NCBI RefSeq assembly: GCF_014204755.1
Contig: NZ_JACHLZ010000001.1
Location: 1,054,001-1,118,000, forward strand
Length of the DNA: 64,000 bases
DNA from: Brachybacterium aquaticum
GTDB taxonomy: Bacteria > Actinomycetota > Actinomycetes > Actinomycetales > Dermabacteraceae
Reading direction: 5' to 3'
A model generated the notes under the pieces. The model was not told where the DNA came from and searched no databases. It saw nothing but the letters and a program-made list of their open reading frames with translations. The position numbers and the translations under genes are program-made. This document shows positions 1-13,209 of the stretch, one piece after another. Position 1 is the stretch's first letter, and each line of letters starts with the position of its first letter.

Positions 1-458
1 CGGGCGAGGATGTCCACCGGGCCGATGGCGGTGAAGTACTCCCGGCGCACCAGCGACCAGCCGTCGCCGAGGGTCTCGATGTTCTCGGCCAGCAGCGCCT
101 GCAGATGCGCCTCGACGCCGTCCTTCTGGAGGCCGGGATCCACGCCGAGCTCGTGAGAGGAGTCCTCGAAGACCTCGTGCAGGCGCACCCGCAGGCGGTC
201 GCCGGACTTCTCGTGCACCACGTCCCACTGCTCGATCCAGTCGCTCTCGGGATCGGCGGCGACCTCGTCGTCGTCGCGGCGCGAGACCGCCAGGGTGCAG
301 GGCGGGCTCATCCAGTTCAGGGGCTTGTAGCTGCCTCCGTCGGAGTGCACCAGCACACTGCCGTCGGACTTGACGATCAGCAGGCGCGGGGCCTCGGGGA
401 GGTGGGCGGTGAGTCGACCGGTGTAGTCGACGGAACAGCGGGCAACGACGAGACGCAC
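1..458 (-). CDS. nucS: Endonuclease NucS, N-terminal part (gene runs off the window)
   Basis: Mismatch-specific DNA endonuclease that replaces MutS/MutL repair in most actinomycetes. Only the first 152 codons are present; the 3' end lies before position 1. Read on the minus strand from a GTG at 458, the protein starts [16 protein letters not shown] and continues through [10 protein letters not shown], the [15 protein letters not shown] stretch, [11 protein letters not shown] and [14 protein letters not shown], which follow the mycobacterial NucS sequence as I remember it. This covers the N-terminal DNA-binding/dimer domain and the very start of the nuclease domain; most catalytic residues lie outside. 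A TACCCT -10 sits 6 nt before the GTG, so the mRNA is probably leaderless. A GTG at 476 is an alternative start but would precede that promoter. Confidence 0.93.
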   Translation of the reverse strand, partial: MRLVVARCSVDYTGRLTAHLPEAPRLLIVKSDGSVLVHSDGGSYKPLNWMSPPCTLAVSRRDDDEVAADPESDWIEQWDVVHEKSGDRLRVRLHEVFEDSSHELGVDPGLQKDGVEAHLQALLAENIETLGDGWSLVRREYFTAIGPVDILA

Positions 459-464
459 CCCGAA

Positions 465-470
465 AGGGTA
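465..470 (-). promoter_or_regulatory. -10 element of leaderless nucS promoter
   Basis: TACCCT on the minus strand ends 6 nt before the nucS GTG. This spacing recurs at several genes in the window and indicates transcription starting at the start codon. No clear -35 is visible. Confidence 0.5.
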
Positions 471-629
471 CGGCACCGGGCATGCCGTGCGACCGTGCGC
501 CGTCCCGCAGCGGGGGCCGCGACCCGTGCCCATGCTCACGAAGCCCTGGTCGTGACCGCGCAGGGCTCGTATCGTGGACGGGTCCCCCGTCCGGGTCCGG
601 CCCGGCACCGTCACAAGGAGCATCCCATC

Positions 630-1424
630 GTGCAACGACTCCTCGCCGTCCTCCTGGTCCTGGTCGGACTGCTCGGGCTCGTGCTCGGCCGTCTGGGCGA
701 GACCACCTGGGCCCCCGAGACCGAGACCACCGCTTCGGTGACCCTGCAGGATCCGGGGCCGGCCGTGGTCATCGACCCGGGCGTGCTCTACGTGGGCGGT
801 GAGCAGGGCCGTGTCGTCATCGAGGGCGCCTCCGACGTCTCGGTGATCACCGCGTCCAACAGCGACATCGACGCCTACCTCGAGGGCATCCACCACACCC
901 GCATCACCGGGGCCAGCGACTGGACCACGCTGAGCACCGAGGACGTGTCCCCGGACGGCGCGGCCGAGATCGCCTCGCCCACCGAGTCGGATCTGTGGCG
1001 CACCGTGGACACCGGACCCAGCCCCTACACGATCGACGTGGCCGACTTCTTCGCCCAGGAGAACGGCGACAACGAGCAGGTCTATCGCGCGCTGCTCATC
1101 GTCACCGACGGCACCGCGCCCGGCGCGGAGAGCATCTCCATCACCTGGCCCGTGAACGCCGAGAACGAGTGGGTGCCCTTCGCCTACGCGGGCGGCGCCG
1201 CGATCGCCGTGATCGGCCTGGTGCTGCTGGTGGTCTCCCTCGGCCGCCGACGCGACGACGAGGAGGCGGAGGAGCTGCCCGTCGGCCCGTACCCCTCCTC
1301 CTGGGGCGCCGGCGCGGGCGCTGCGGCGACCGCCGACGAGCCCGCCACCGAGAGGCTCACCTCCACCGAGGACAGCGCCTGGGGCGATCCCGCCGAGGGC
1401 ACGGACCAGGAGCAGCAGCGATGA
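630..1424 (+). CDS. Two-TM membrane protein of unknown function
   Basis: A 264-residue protein I do not recognise. It has an N-terminal hydrophobic segment (about residues 3-20), an extracytoplasmic region of roughly 160 residues rich in D, T and S, a second TM helix near residues 190-211 followed by a GRRRDDEE stop-transfer stretch, and an acidic, proline/alanine-rich cytoplasmic tail. I chose the GTG at 630 because an AAGGAG ribosome-binding site lies 9 nt upstream and the hydrophobic segment starts immediately; the reading frame stays open further upstream, but over nucS. Its stop overlaps the ATG of the lipoprotein gene (ATGA), so the two are probably cotranslated and may act together at the cell surface. 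No function can be assigned. Confidence 0.8.
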   Translation: MQRLLAVLLVLVGLLGLVLGRLGETTWAPETETTASVTLQDPGPAVVIDPGVLYVGGEQGRVVIEGASDVSVITASNSDIDAYLEGIHHTRITGASDWTTLSTEDVSPDGAAEIASPTESDLWRTVDTGPSPYTIDVADFFAQENGDNEQVYRALLIVTDGTAPGAESISITWPVNAENEWVPFAYAGGAAIAVIGLVLLVVSLGRRRDDEEAEELPVGPYPSSWGAGAGAAATADEPATERLTSTEDSAWGDPAEGTDQEQQR

Positions 1425-2563
1425 CGACCCACCACGAGCCGCGCCGGGGAGCCGCCATGAAGGACGTCGCCATGAAGGACAGGAAAGCCGTGAAGACCGC
1501 CAGTGCCGTCCGTTCCGCCGCCTCGCCACTCCCCGTCGGCCGTCGCGGCCTGCTGCTCGGCACGGGCGGTCTGCTGGCGACCACGCTGCTGGCCGCCTGC
1601 GGCGCGGAGCCCGAGCCGCCTGCCGCCCCGCCCACCGGCAAGGAGCTCGCCGAGCCCACTCCGGCGCAGACCACCGAGCAGTTCGAGAAGATCATCCCCG
1701 CGGTGCACGCCGTCGTGGTCGAGGCGGACGAGGCCCGCGACGCCGCGAAGCTCGCCCCGCGCGTCTCCGGCTCCGCCGCCGAGTTCCGCACCGCCGTCTA
1801 CGCCCTGATTGCCAAGGCCGAGGAATGGGCCGAGGACCTCAAGGTCCCCGGCGAAGCGCTGATCGTGCCGCTCACCTCCACCAGCGCCGAGTTCCCCCGC
1901 ACTGCCATCGCACTCGTCGAGGACTCCGTCGACGGTGGCGTCCCTTATTTCATGGCGCTGCAGCAGGCGGATGCGAAGTCCCCCTACACCGCCTGGGGCT
2001 GGGCCCAGCAGGCCGTGGACGTCGAGATGCCCACCGTGCCCGCCGCCGCGGTGGGCTCGGAGCAGGTCACCGGCGACACGGAGGGTCTGCTGATGACCCC
2101 GGCCGCGGCGCTCGCCCTGTACGCGAAGGTCCTCACCGAGGGCGATGCGGCGGATGCGGACGACCAGCTCGCCCCGAACCCGTTCCAGACCGGCACCCAC
2201 GAGCGCATCCAGACGGAGCGCAAGGAGCTGAACCAGGGCGTGGAGTGGGACGAGGCGGCGACCATCCGTGAGACCTACACCGTGCGCGAGGACGAGCTGG
2301 TGGGTCTGCGCACCGACGACGGCGGCGCGATCGTGATGGGCACCCTCATGTCCAGCCGCCGCGTCTCCATCAAGGACGGCGCCACCATGCGCTACGCCGA
2401 GGACAACAAGTACACCAAGGTGATCGGCAAGCGGGAGTTCACCAAGGAGTACGTGCGCGACTACGGCACCCATGTGGCCCTGTACATCCCCTCGGCCGAC
2501 GCTGGCGGCCAGGTCCAGCCCATCGGCGCGACCCAGACCGCGCTGGCCGCGACGGGGGAGTGA
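1421..2563 (+). CDS. Putative Tat-exported lipoprotein
   Basis: A 380-residue protein with a twin-arginine-like GRRG followed by a hydrophobic stretch and a good lipobox LLAAC near residue 60, predicting export and lipid anchoring on the outer face of the membrane. The mature part is Ala/Glu-rich at first, then mixed alpha/beta, with a C-terminal section containing [15 protein letters not shown] that resembles no family I can name. The ATG at 1421 overlaps the preceding stop by 4 nt. ATG 1457 has a better GGGGAG ribosome-binding site and would give a shorter, more usual signal peptide, so the true start could be either. It forms a two-gene unit with the membrane protein upstream. Function unknown. 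Confidence 0.8.
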   Translation: MTTHHEPRRGAAMKDVAMKDRKAVKTASAVRSAASPLPVGRRGLLLGTGGLLATTLLAACGAEPEPPAAPPTGKELAEPTPAQTTEQFEKIIPAVHAVVVEADEARDAAKLAPRVSGSAAEFRTAVYALIAKAEEWAEDLKVPGEALIVPLTSTSAEFPRTAIALVEDSVDGGVPYFMALQQADAKSPYTAWGWAQQAVDVEMPTVPAAAVGSEQVTGDTEGLLMTPAAALALYAKVLTEGDAADADDQLAPNPFQTGTHERIQTERKELNQGVEWDEAATIRETYTVREDELVGLRTDDGGAIVMGTLMSSRRVSIKDGATMRYAEDNKYTKVIGKREFTKEYVRDYGTHVALYIPSADAGGQVQPIGATQTALAATGE

Positions 2564-2635
2564 ACCGCGGGGAGTGAACCGCGGGGGCTGTGCAGCGGGG
2601 AGTGAGCCGCGGGGCAGTGCCGCGGGGCGTGAGCC
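2553..2635. repeat. Degenerate G-rich direct repeat after the lipoprotein gene
   Basis: About five imperfect copies of a 14-16 base unit of the form GAACCGCGGGGAGT start at the lipoprotein stop codon. The copies drift in sequence and length, as expected of slippage. Almost every copy carries an in-frame-type stop (GTGA). I see no gene in the rest of the 2564-2740 gap apart from the promoter of the next gene. Confidence 0.7.
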
Positions 2636-2700
2636 CGGGTGCGCGCTGTGCCGTGGGCGAACCGGACGGTCCCGTCCGGTCGCGCCCCGGCGCGACTCCC

Positions 2701-2706
2701 TAGACT
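2701..2706 (+). promoter_or_regulatory. -10 element upstream of the thioredoxin-TPR gene
   Basis: TAGACT, identical to the -10 hexamers before gatC and the GNAT gene, lies 34 nt before the GTG. This allows a short leader that contains the GAAGGAG ribosome-binding site at 2727-2733. Confidence 0.5.
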
Positions 2707-2740
2707 GGGCGCGTCACGCACCCGTCGAAGGAGTATCTCC

Positions 2741-3631
2741 GTGTCCGATCCATACGGCATCATCGATCTCGCCGCGCTGAAGCAGCCCGCCGGCGGCGCC
2801 GGCCCGGCCGACGCCGGCACCCCGTCCGTGCACGAGGTCGCCGTCACCGAGCAGGGGCTCGAGCAGCTGATCGGCGACTCCCAGCGGATCCCCACCCTCA
2901 TGCTCGTCACGAGCAGCCGCGTGCCCGACGGTGCACAGTTCCTCGCCTCGCTGCGTCGCGCGGTCGACGCGCAGGGCGGCGCGGTGCGCCTGGCCACCGT
3001 CGACGCCGACACCCAGCAGCGGGTCGCCGCCGCGCTGCGCGTGCAGCAGCTGCCCACGCTGCTGCTGCTCATCCAGGGCCAGCTCCAGCCCATCGTGCAG
3101 TCCGTGCTGCCCGACGAGGAGATCGACAACCTCGTCACCCAGGTCCTCGAGATCGCCCGCCAGCAGGGCATGGATCCGTCGGCCGACGGGGAGCAGCAGG
3201 CCCCGCCGGAGGAGCCCCTCCCGCCGCTGATCGCGGAGGCGTACGAGGCGATCGAGCGCGGCGATCTCGACGCGGCCGCCGCGGCGTACCGCAAGCAGCT
3301 CCAGGAGGCCCCGGCCGACGCCGAGGCGAAGGCGGGCCTGGCGACCGTCGAGCTCATGCGCCGCACCCGCGGGGCGGAGACCGGCGCCGCCCGCGAGGCC
3401 GCCGCGCACGCGCCCGGTGACCTCGAGGCGCAGATGCTGGTCGCCGACATCGACATGCTCGGCGGTCACGTCGACGACGCCTTCGGCCGCCTGCTGGACC
3501 TGCTGCGCGGCGCGGACCAGGAGACCAAGGACGCCGTGCGCGCCAGGCTGCTGGAGCTCTTCGAGGTCGCCGGCGCCGAGGACCCGCGAGTCGCCGCCGC
3601 CCGAAAGCGCCTGGCGAACCTGCTGTACTGA
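2741..3631 (+). CDS. Thioredoxin-fold/TPR protein, CnoX/YbbN type
   Basis: A 296-residue protein with a thioredoxin-like N-terminal half (about residues 30-145) and a C-terminal TPR-like half (about 155-296) containing AYEAIERGDLDAAAAAYRKQL and AGLATVELMRR. Family members act as chaperone-like holdases that protect substrates under oxidative stress. The usual CxxC is absent: the corresponding stretch reads TSSRVPDGAQF and I see no cysteine in the protein, so it cannot act as a classic disulfide reductase. Length and architecture match actinobacterial tetratricopeptide thioredoxins. The GTG start has a strong GAAGGAG 8 nt upstream. Position between nucS and glgB/glgE matches the mycobacterial order as I recall it. 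Confidence 0.85.
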   Translation: MSDPYGIIDLAALKQPAGGAGPADAGTPSVHEVAVTEQGLEQLIGDSQRIPTLMLVTSSRVPDGAQFLASLRRAVDAQGGAVRLATVDADTQQRVAAALRVQQLPTLLLLIQGQLQPIVQSVLPDEEIDNLVTQVLEIARQQGMDPSADGEQQAPPEEPLPPLIAEAYEAIERGDLDAAAAAYRKQLQEAPADAEAKAGLATVELMRRTRGAETGAAREAAAHAPGDLEAQMLVADIDMLGGHVDDAFGRLLDLLRGADQETKDAVRARLLELFEVAGAEDPRVAAARKRLANLLY

Positions 3632-3730
3632 GCGCCGCGCAGGGGCGCGCACCTGCCGCGCCCCGGGTGCATGCGCCTCGCGGGGCACCGCGGGGCGTCG
3701 CCACCGCCGGGCTCGGCACCGTCGGGCGTC

Positions 3731-3802
3731 GGGTTACCCACAAGTCATGAGCCGCTGTGTGCCATTCCTGGAACACAGCGGCTCATGACTTTCCGGTAAC
3801 CC
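3731..3802. repeat. Long inverted repeat (30-bp arms) between convergent genes
   Basis: Left arm 3731-3760 and right arm 3773-3802 are reverse complements at 27 of 30 positions, with a 12-nt loop. The outer GGGTTACC blocks and an inner 19-bp block starting AAGTCATGAGCCG pair perfectly; the only mismatch is a 3-nt bulge between them. It lies between the convergent ends of the thioredoxin-TPR gene and glgB and could serve as a bidirectional terminator. It has no T-run, and its length and modular form also suit a REP/MITE-like dispersed element. Confidence 0.85.
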
Positions 3803-3812
3803 GGGGCCGGGA

Positions 3813-6041
3813 TCAGCCCTCGCGGAGGCGCTGCGGGGCGAGGATCACCGCGCCGAGCGGCGGCACCGAGAGGCGCACGGAGTGCTCGCGACCGTGGAGG
3901 GGCAGCGGCTCTGCGTGGACCCGGCCGAGATTGCCGACCCCGCTGCCGCCGTACACGGGGGCGTCGGTGTTCAGGACCTCGAGCCAGTCTCCGCCCTCGG
4001 GCAGCGGGATGCGGTAGTCGTGCCAGGGCTCGGGGGAGAAGTTCACGACCACGGCCACCGGGTCGCCCGCCGCGTCGCGGCGCACGAAGGAGAGCACGTT
4101 GTGGCCGGCGTCGTCCCCGATCAGCCACTCGAAGCCGCCCGGGTCCTGGTCCCGCTGATACAGGGCCGGGAACTCGGCCTGCAGGGCGTTGAGGTCGCGG
4201 ACCAGCTGCTGGGCGCCGCGGTGCAGCGGATACTCCAGCAGCCACCAGGGCAGACCAGCCTGCTCGTTCCACTCGGTGCCCTGGGCGAACTCGATGCCCA
4301 TGAAGATGAGCTGCTTGCCCGGGTGGGTCCACTGGAAGGTGAGGTAGGAGCGCAGCGACGCGGCCTGCTGCCAGTCGTCGCCGGGCGCCTTGCGCAGCAG
4401 CGAGCCCTTGCCGTGCACGACCTCGTCATGGCTGAGCGGCAGGACGAAGTTCTCCGAGTACTGGTACACCATCGAGAAGGTCAGCTCGCCGTGGTGGTAC
4501 TGGCGGTGGATCGGGTCCTGGCCGAGGTACTCGAGGGTGTCGTGCATCCAGCCCATGTTCCACTTGAACCCGAAGCCGAGGCCGCCGGTGTCGGTGGGGC
4601 GGGTGACGCCCGGGAACGAGGTGGACTCCTCGGCGATCATCACGATGCCTGGTGCCCGCTTGTACGCGGTGGCGGTCGTCTCCTGGAGGAAGGCGATGTT
4701 CTCGAGGTCCTCGCGGCCGCCGTGGCGGTTGGGGATCCACTGGCCGTCCTCGCGGGAATAGTCCAGGTACAGCATCGAGGCGACCGCATCCACGCGCAGG
4801 CCGTCGACGTGGAACTCCTCGAGCCAGTAGCAGGCATTGGCGACCAGGAAGTTGCGCACCTCGTTGCGGCCGGTGTCGAAGATGTACGTGCCCCAGTCGG
4901 GGTGCTCGCCGCGGCGCGGGTCCGCGTGCTCGTACAGCGGGGTGCCGTCGAAGCGGCCCAGCGCCCACTCGTCCTTGGGGAAGTGGGCGGGCACCCAGTC
5001 CATGATCACGCCGATCCCGGCGTTGTGGAGGGTGTCGATGAGGTGGCGCAGCTCGTCGGGGGAGCCGAGGCGCGAGGTCGGGGCGTAGTAGCCGGTGACC
5101 TGGTAGCCCCAGGACCCGCCGAAGGGGTGCTCCGCCAGCGGCATGAACTCCACGTGGGTGAAGCCCATGTCCGCGACGTACTCGGTCAGCTCCTGGGCGA
5201 GCTCGCGGTAGCCGAGGCCCGGCCGCCAGCTGGCCAGGTGCACCTCGTAGACCGACATGCGCGAGGCGAGCGCGTCGGCGCCGGCCCGCTCGGCGAGCCA
5301 GTGCTCGTCGGACCATTCGAAGTCGCTGGTGGTGATCACCGAGCCGGTCGCGGGCGGCACCTCGGCGGCGCGCGCCATCGGGTCGGCCTTCTCCCGCCAC
5401 TGGCCGTCGGGGCCGAGGATGCGGAACTTGTAGGTCGCGCCGTCCCCGGCGCCCGGCACGAAGATCTCCCACACGCCCGAGGCGCCGAGCGAGCGCATCG
5501 AGTGCAGGCGGCCGTTCCAGCCGTTGAAGGAGCCGATCACCTGGACGGCGCGGGCGTTGGGCGCCCACACCGTGAAGGAGGCGCCCTCGACGCCGTCGAC
5601 GGTGCGCACGTGCGCTCCGAGCGCCCGCCACAGCTCCTCGTGGCGACCCTCGCGGATCAGGTGCAGGTCGAGCTCTCCGATGGTGGGCAGGAAGCGGTAG
5701 GGCTCTTCGGTGTCCACCCAGTCGGCGCCGTCTGTCCAGGTCACGCGGATCCGGTAGGAGGGCACCTCCTTCAGCGGCAGGGCGGCGGTCCAGATCCCGT
5801 CGTACTCGTGCTCCATCGCGTGGGCGGTGCCGTCGGGCAGCAGCACCGCGACCTCGCTGGCAAAGGGCTTGAGGGTGCGGATGGTGACGCCGCCCTCGTA
5901 CTCGTGGGCACCGAGCACCGCGTGCGGCTCGTGGAAGCTGCCGGTCGCGGTGGCGCCCAGCTCGTGCTCGCCCAGCGGCATCACCGGGGTCGAGCCCGCG
6001 CCGGTGCGGGTCGGGACGGTGGGGTCCGTGGTGTCGGTCAT
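3813..6041 (-). CDS. glgB: 1,4-alpha-glucan branching enzyme
   Basis: GH13 enzyme that forms alpha-1,6 branches in alpha-glucan, acting with GlgE in the trehalose/maltose-1-phosphate route. At 742 residues it has the usual bacterial length. The N-terminal module carries [10 protein letters not shown], followed by the CBM48 domain with [10 protein letters not shown] and the catalytic barrel. Visible catalytic motifs are VDGLRVDAV (nucleophile near Asp418), [14 protein letters not shown] (acid/base near 470) and [14 protein letters not shown] (transition-state Asp). The stop of glgE lies 1 nt before its ATG, so the two are translationally coupled. The start is confirmed by AGGAG upstream inside glgE. 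No abnormality seen. Confidence 0.97.
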   Translation of the reverse strand: MTDTTDPTVPTRTGAGSTPVMPLGEHELGATATGSFHEPHAVLGAHEYEGGVTIRTLKPFASEVAVLLPDGTAHAMEHEYDGIWTAALPLKEVPSYRIRVTWTDGADWVDTEEPYRFLPTIGELDLHLIREGRHEELWRALGAHVRTVDGVEGASFTVWAPNARAVQVIGSFNGWNGRLHSMRSLGASGVWEIFVPGAGDGATYKFRILGPDGQWREKADPMARAAEVPPATGSVITTSDFEWSDEHWLAERAGADALASRMSVYEVHLASWRPGLGYRELAQELTEYVADMGFTHVEFMPLAEHPFGGSWGYQVTGYYAPTSRLGSPDELRHLIDTLHNAGIGVIMDWVPAHFPKDEWALGRFDGTPLYEHADPRRGEHPDWGTYIFDTGRNEVRNFLVANACYWLEEFHVDGLRVDAVASMLYLDYSREDGQWIPNRHGGREDLENIAFLQETTATAYKRAPGIVMIAEESTSFPGVTRPTDTGGLGFGFKWNMGWMHDTLEYLGQDPIHRQYHHGELTFSMVYQYSENFVLPLSHDEVVHGKGSLLRKAPGDDWQQAASLRSYLTFQWTHPGKQLIFMGIEFAQGTEWNEQAGLPWWLLEYPLHRGAQQLVRDLNALQAEFPALYQRDQDPGGFEWLIGDDAGHNVLSFVRRDAAGDPVAVVVNFSPEPWHDYRIPLPEGGDWLEVLNTDAPVYGGSGVGNLGRVHAEPLPLHGREHSVRLSVPPLGAVILAPQRLREG

Positions 6042-6042
6042 G

Positions 6043-8070
6043 TCAGTTCTCCTCGGGGTGGATGATCCGCAGGACGTGCGCGGGCCGGTCGGACGCGCTC
6101 AGGATGACGAACGGGTCGCGGTCCCAGTGGTACCGCTCGCCGGTCAGCAGGTCCTCGACCTCGAACGAGTCGCCTGCGCCGAAGGCGGCCGGGTCCAGGT
6201 GGAGGCGGGTCGAGGAGTCGCGGTCGTGGGCTGTCAGGGAGACCACCAGCACGCTGTCGGGGCTGCCGGTGCCGGTGGCGTCCGCGTCGAGGTGCTTGGA
6301 GTAGACGAGCACCTGGGGGTCGTCGGCCTCGTGGAAGCGGATCGTGGTCAGGGTCTGCAGGGCGGGATGCTCGCGGCGGATCCGGTTGAGCGTCGCCAGC
6401 AGCGGCTCGAGGCTCTCGCCCCGGGCCAGCGCCCCTGCGTAGTCGCGCGGCTTGTACTCGTACTTCTCGTTGTCGATCTGCTCCTGCGCTCCGGGGCGCG
6501 GGACGTCCTCGACGAGCTCGTAGCCGCTGTAGATGCCCCAGGTGGGCACCAGCGTCGCGGCGAGGATCGCGCGCAGCACGAAGGCGCGGCGCCCGCCGGT
6601 GGTCATGTACGGGGTGAGGATGTCGTGGGTGGTGGGCCAGAAGCTGGGCCGCATGTAGGGCGCGGACTCCACCAGCTCCTCGAGGTACTCCTGCAGCTCG
6701 TCGGCGCCCTCGCGCCAGGTGAAGTACGTGTAGGACTGGTGGTAGCCGACCTTGCCCAGGGTGTGCATCATCGTGGGCCGGGTGAACGCCTCGGCCAGGA
6801 AGATCACCTCGGGGTGCGTCTCGGCGAACTCCGCCAGCAGCTCCTCCCAGAAGCGCACGGGCTTGGTGTGGGGGTTGTCCACGCGGAACAGGGTCACGCC
6901 ATGGGAGACCCACAGCTCGAGCATGTCGCGGATCGCGGCGTACAGGCCCTCGTAGTCCTGGTCGAAGCTGAGGGGGTAGATGTCCTGGTACTTCTTCGGC
7001 GGGTTCTCGGCGTAGGCGATGGTGCCGTCCGCACGAACGGTGAACCACTCGGGGTGCTCGGCGACCCAGGGGTGGTCGGGGGAGCACTGCAGGGCGATGT
7101 CCATCGCCACCTCGAGCCCCAGCTCCTTCGCCCGGCCGACGAAGGCGTCGAAGTCCTCCATCGTCCCCAGGTCCGGGTCGATCGCGTCGTGGCCGCCGTC
7201 GGGGGAGCCGATCGCGTAGGGGGAGCCGGGGTCGCCCGGCTGCGGGTCCAGGGTGTTGTTGCGGCCCTTGCGGAAGGTGCTGCCGATGGGGTGGATCGGG
7301 GTGAGGTAGGCGACGTCGAATCCCATGTCGGCGATGCGGTCCAGGGCACCGGCGGCGGTGCGCAGGGTGCCGGAGGTCCAGCCGTGCTCGGGGTCGAAGT
7401 GCGCGCCCTCGGAGCGGGGGAAGAACTCGTACCAGGACCCGAACAGGGCGCGGCGGCGCTGCACCTCGAGCCGGTAGGGACCGGCGACGGTGACGCCCTC
7501 GCGCAGGGGGCGCTCGGAGAGGATGCCGCGCAGGTCGCCGGCGAGCGCCGGCGCGACCCGGGCGGAGGCGGGCAGGCCGGGGGCGCGCAGGGACTCGAGG
7601 GCGGCGGTGACGACCGGGCCGTCGGAGGCGGGGCGCTCGCCCGCGGTGATCTCGGCGAGCACGCGCTCGAGCACGAGGGCGCCCTCGGCGCAGGTGAGGT
7701 CGAGGTCGATGCCGGCGGGGACCTTCACCTCGGCCACGTGGGCCCAGGTCTCATACGGGGCGGAGTACGCCTCGATGCGGAAGGTCCAGCTGCCCAGCTC
7801 GTCGGGACGGATCGTGGTCTCCCACAGGTCCAGGCCCGGGTTCACCGAGCGCAGCGCGCGACGTGTCTCGGTGCCGTCGGGGGAGACGAGCACCAGCTGC
7901 ACGCCCATCGCGTCGTGGCCCTCGCGGAAGGCGTTGACCCGTACGGTGACGGTCTCGCCCTCCACGCAGCGTGCGGGGAAGCGCCCTCCGTCGACGACGG
8001 GCTGCACATCCATGATCGGGATGCGCCCGATACCGGCGTCCAGCCCGGTGCGGTCAGTGGTCTCGGACAT
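6043..8070 (-). CDS. glgE: Alpha-1,4-glucan:maltose-1-phosphate maltosyltransferase
   Basis: GH13_3 enzyme that transfers maltose from maltose-1-phosphate to growing alpha-1,4-glucan. The 675-residue protein has the N-terminal domain with YEFFPRSEG, the barrel motif [13 protein letters not shown], the nucleophile in [11 protein letters not shown] (Asp398) and the acid/base in [12 protein letters not shown] (Glu427). Spacing of these residues agrees with characterised GlgE. A CAGGAGAG ribosome-binding site precedes the ATG. It lies between glgX upstream (63-bp gap) and glgB downstream (1-bp gap) on the same strand. Supply of maltose-1-phosphate needs treS and pep2/mak, which are not in the window. 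Confidence 0.97.
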   Translation of the reverse strand: MSETTDRTGLDAGIGRIPIMDVQPVVDGGRFPARCVEGETVTVRVNAFREGHDAMGVQLVLVSPDGTETRRALRSVNPGLDLWETTIRPDELGSWTFRIEAYSAPYETWAHVAEVKVPAGIDLDLTCAEGALVLERVLAEITAGERPASDGPVVTAALESLRAPGLPASARVAPALAGDLRGILSERPLREGVTVAGPYRLEVQRRRALFGSWYEFFPRSEGAHFDPEHGWTSGTLRTAAGALDRIADMGFDVAYLTPIHPIGSTFRKGRNNTLDPQPGDPGSPYAIGSPDGGHDAIDPDLGTMEDFDAFVGRAKELGLEVAMDIALQCSPDHPWVAEHPEWFTVRADGTIAYAENPPKKYQDIYPLSFDQDYEGLYAAIRDMLELWVSHGVTLFRVDNPHTKPVRFWEELLAEFAETHPEVIFLAEAFTRPTMMHTLGKVGYHQSYTYFTWREGADELQEYLEELVESAPYMRPSFWPTTHDILTPYMTTGGRRAFVLRAILAATLVPTWGIYSGYELVEDVPRPGAQEQIDNEKYEYKPRDYAGALARGESLEPLLATLNRIRREHPALQTLTTIRFHEADDPQVLVYSKHLDADATGTGSPDSVLVVSLTAHDRDSSTRLHLDPAAFGAGDSFEVEDLLTGERYHWDRDPFVILSASDRPAHVLRIIHPEEN

Positions 8071-8133
8071 GGGCTCTCCTGCCTGAGCGCTCGATGGTCA
8101 CGAGGCGCTCTGCGATGATCGCGGTGACTGACC

Positions 8134-10377
<2,244 letters not shown>

Positions 10378-10454
10378 GTGCTCATCCTCCCACCGCCCTC
10401 GCACCGGCGCGCACTCGGCGTGAGCCGCATCGCGCCCGCCGAGGGCCGGGGCGC

Positions 10455-10460
10455 TAGGAT
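10455..10460 (+). promoter_or_regulatory. -10 element for the MoxR cluster
   Basis: TAGGAT lies 7 nt before a GTG at 10468 that is in frame with the MoxR gene and has no intervening stop. Transcription could therefore start at that GTG (leaderless, 53 extra residues) or provide a 160-nt leader for the ATG at 10627. The 249-bp divergent gap to glgX holds no other recognisable gene. Confidence 0.45.
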
Positions 10461-10626
10461 CGTCGCGGTGGCGACCCGCGCGGACGGCGCGCGGAGGGCT
10501 GCCACGGCCGTGCCAGCACCGGCCTGCGTCCGCCTTCGGGGGAGGGGACGGGGCATCGCGGGCTCCTGGGCGCGGCCCGCAGGACGCACAGCACACGACG
10601 ACCGCACGACGGGGGACAGCCAGCGC

Positions 10627-11793
<1,167 letters not shown>

Positions 11794-11810
11794 GCGCGCA
11801 GGCGGCACCG

Positions 11811-12707
11811 ATGGCGACCTCGCTCATGACCCGGGTCAAGGCCCGGGTGGACCTGCACACCTCGAACCGGGCGCGCGGCCTCATCCAGGGCCGCGGCCGC
11901 TCGCTGTTCAAGGGCAGCGGCGAGGACTTCGACGATCTGAAGTACTACCAGCCCGGGGACAAGATCTCCGACATCGACTGGAAGGCGACCGCCCGCTCGG
12001 GCGAGCCGCTGATCCGCCAGTTCAACGAGGAGCGGGTGCGGCACCTCTCGATCGTCGCCGACACCTCCTCCGCCATGGCGGCCACCGCGGCCGACGGCAC
12101 CTCCAAGCGCGAGGCGATGATCCTCGCCGCCGGGATGGTCTGCTACCTCGCGCAGAAGAACGGCGACCTCGTGGGCCTGGTCGGCGGCAGCGACGCCCGT
12201 CCCGTGCAGCTTCCCTCCCGCTCCAGCGACGGCCACCTCGAGCTGCTGCTGCGCACGATCCAGCAGACCACCACCTCCGCCGCGCCGCCCGCGGACAGCG
12301 CCTGGCTGCTCGAGCGCGCCTTCCGCGTCACCACCCGCTCCACCCTGATGACGATCATCACCGACGAGGCCCATCCGGCGGTCGAGGACTTCGCGCTGCT
12401 GCGCCGCCTGACCACACGGCACGACGTCATGGTCATCCGCATCGCCGACGCGGACCCGCTCCAGGCCGCGGACCTCGACCACGACGTGGTCGACGTGGAC
12501 GCCCCGCGCGAGATCGGCTCGCTCACCCGTACCTCGAAGCGGGTCGCCCGGGACGTGGCCGCCTACCGCGCCGCCCGCAGCGAGGGCATCACCGAGATGC
12601 TCGACCGCCTGCACGTCAGCCACCTGCTCACCCGCGGCGAGAGCACCGTGGTGGAGGACATGATCGCCATGCTGCGCTCCCGGGAGTACCGCCATGCCCG
12701 TGCCTGA
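11811..12707 (+). CDS. DUF58 domain protein
   Basis: A 298-residue cytoplasmic DUF58 protein, the usual partner of MoxR ATPases. The family motif is plain near residues 40-75: FDDLKYYQPGDKISDIDW, then ARSGEPLIRQFNEER. The rest has a degenerate VWA-like fold: VADTSSAM stands where a MIDAS motif would be, and TIITDEAHP follows. No membrane segment is visible, unlike longer DUF58 proteins. It begins 17 nt after the MoxR stop and overlaps the next gene by 14 nt, so translation is coupled. It presumably binds the ATPase and passes it to the membrane VWA proteins; that role is inferred from neighbours. Confidence 0.92.
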   Translation: MATSLMTRVKARVDLHTSNRARGLIQGRGRSLFKGSGEDFDDLKYYQPGDKISDIDWKATARSGEPLIRQFNEERVRHLSIVADTSSAMAATAADGTSKREAMILAAGMVCYLAQKNGDLVGLVGGSDARPVQLPSRSSDGHLELLLRTIQQTTTSAAPPADSAWLLERAFRVTTRSTLMTIITDEAHPAVEDFALLRRLTTRHDVMVIRIADADPLQAADLDHDVVDVDAPREIGSLTRTSKRVARDVAAYRAARSEGITEMLDRLHVSHLLTRGESTVVEDMIAMLRSREYRHARA

Positions 12708-13209
12708 CCTGCTGCTCCGCCCCGCGGCGCAGCTCCTGGCCGAGCCCGCGCCGCCCGAGGTCATCGACCCTCCCCAGTACTCGATCGCCTGGGTGATCCT
12801 CGCGGTGCTGTGCATCGTGGTGATCGTCGCGCTGATCGTGGGGACCCTGAAGATCACCCGCGCCATCGAGAAGCGCATCGCCTACCGCGCCCGGCCTGGC
12901 GAGATGGCCACCCTGAAGGCCGAGTTCCTGCGCGCCGTGAACGACATCGCCGACCGACACGAGGCCGGGGAGCTGGAGGCCCGCGAGGGCCACCATGAGC
13001 TCACCGGCGTGATGCGACGCTTCGTCAAGCGCACCACGGGCCTGGACGTCACCAGCCAGGACCTCGCGACCCTGCAGGCCGAGCCGCGCACGTGTGCCGT
13101 CGGCGCGCTGATCGGCGACCTGTACGAGCCGGACTTCGCCCAGGCCTCGGACCGCGAGCTGCGCGACTCCGTGCGCCGCGCCCGGGAGGTGATCCGCGCA
13201 TGGTCATGA
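12694..13209 (+). CDS. Single-TM protein of the MoxR cluster (DUF4381-like position)
   Basis: A 171-residue protein with a proline-rich N-terminus, one TM helix at about residues 29-50 (WVILAVLCIVVIVALIV), and a charged cytoplasmic domain of about 115 residues containing LKAEFLRAVNDIADRHEAGEL and FVKRTTGLDV. In MoxR clusters this slot is normally filled by a short DUF4381-type membrane protein; the size and TM-then-helical layout fit, but I cannot confirm the family by eye. It starts 14 nt inside the DUF58 gene and ends 10 nt inside the first VWA gene. Its likely role is a membrane adaptor for the complex. Confidence 0.8.
   Translation: MPVPDLLLRPAAQLLAEPAPPEVIDPPQYSIAWVILAVLCIVVIVALIVGTLKITRAIEKRIAYRARPGEMATLKAEFLRAVNDIADRHEAGELEAREGHHELTGVMRRFVKRTTGLDVTSQDLATLQAEPRTCAVGALIGDLYEPDFAQASDRELRDSVRRAREVIRAWS

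Noticed and set aside
3882..6065. A 727-codon open frame on the plus strand over glgB
   Set aside because: Antisense shadow of glgB; the product has the same low-complexity composition and no ribosome-binding site at its start.
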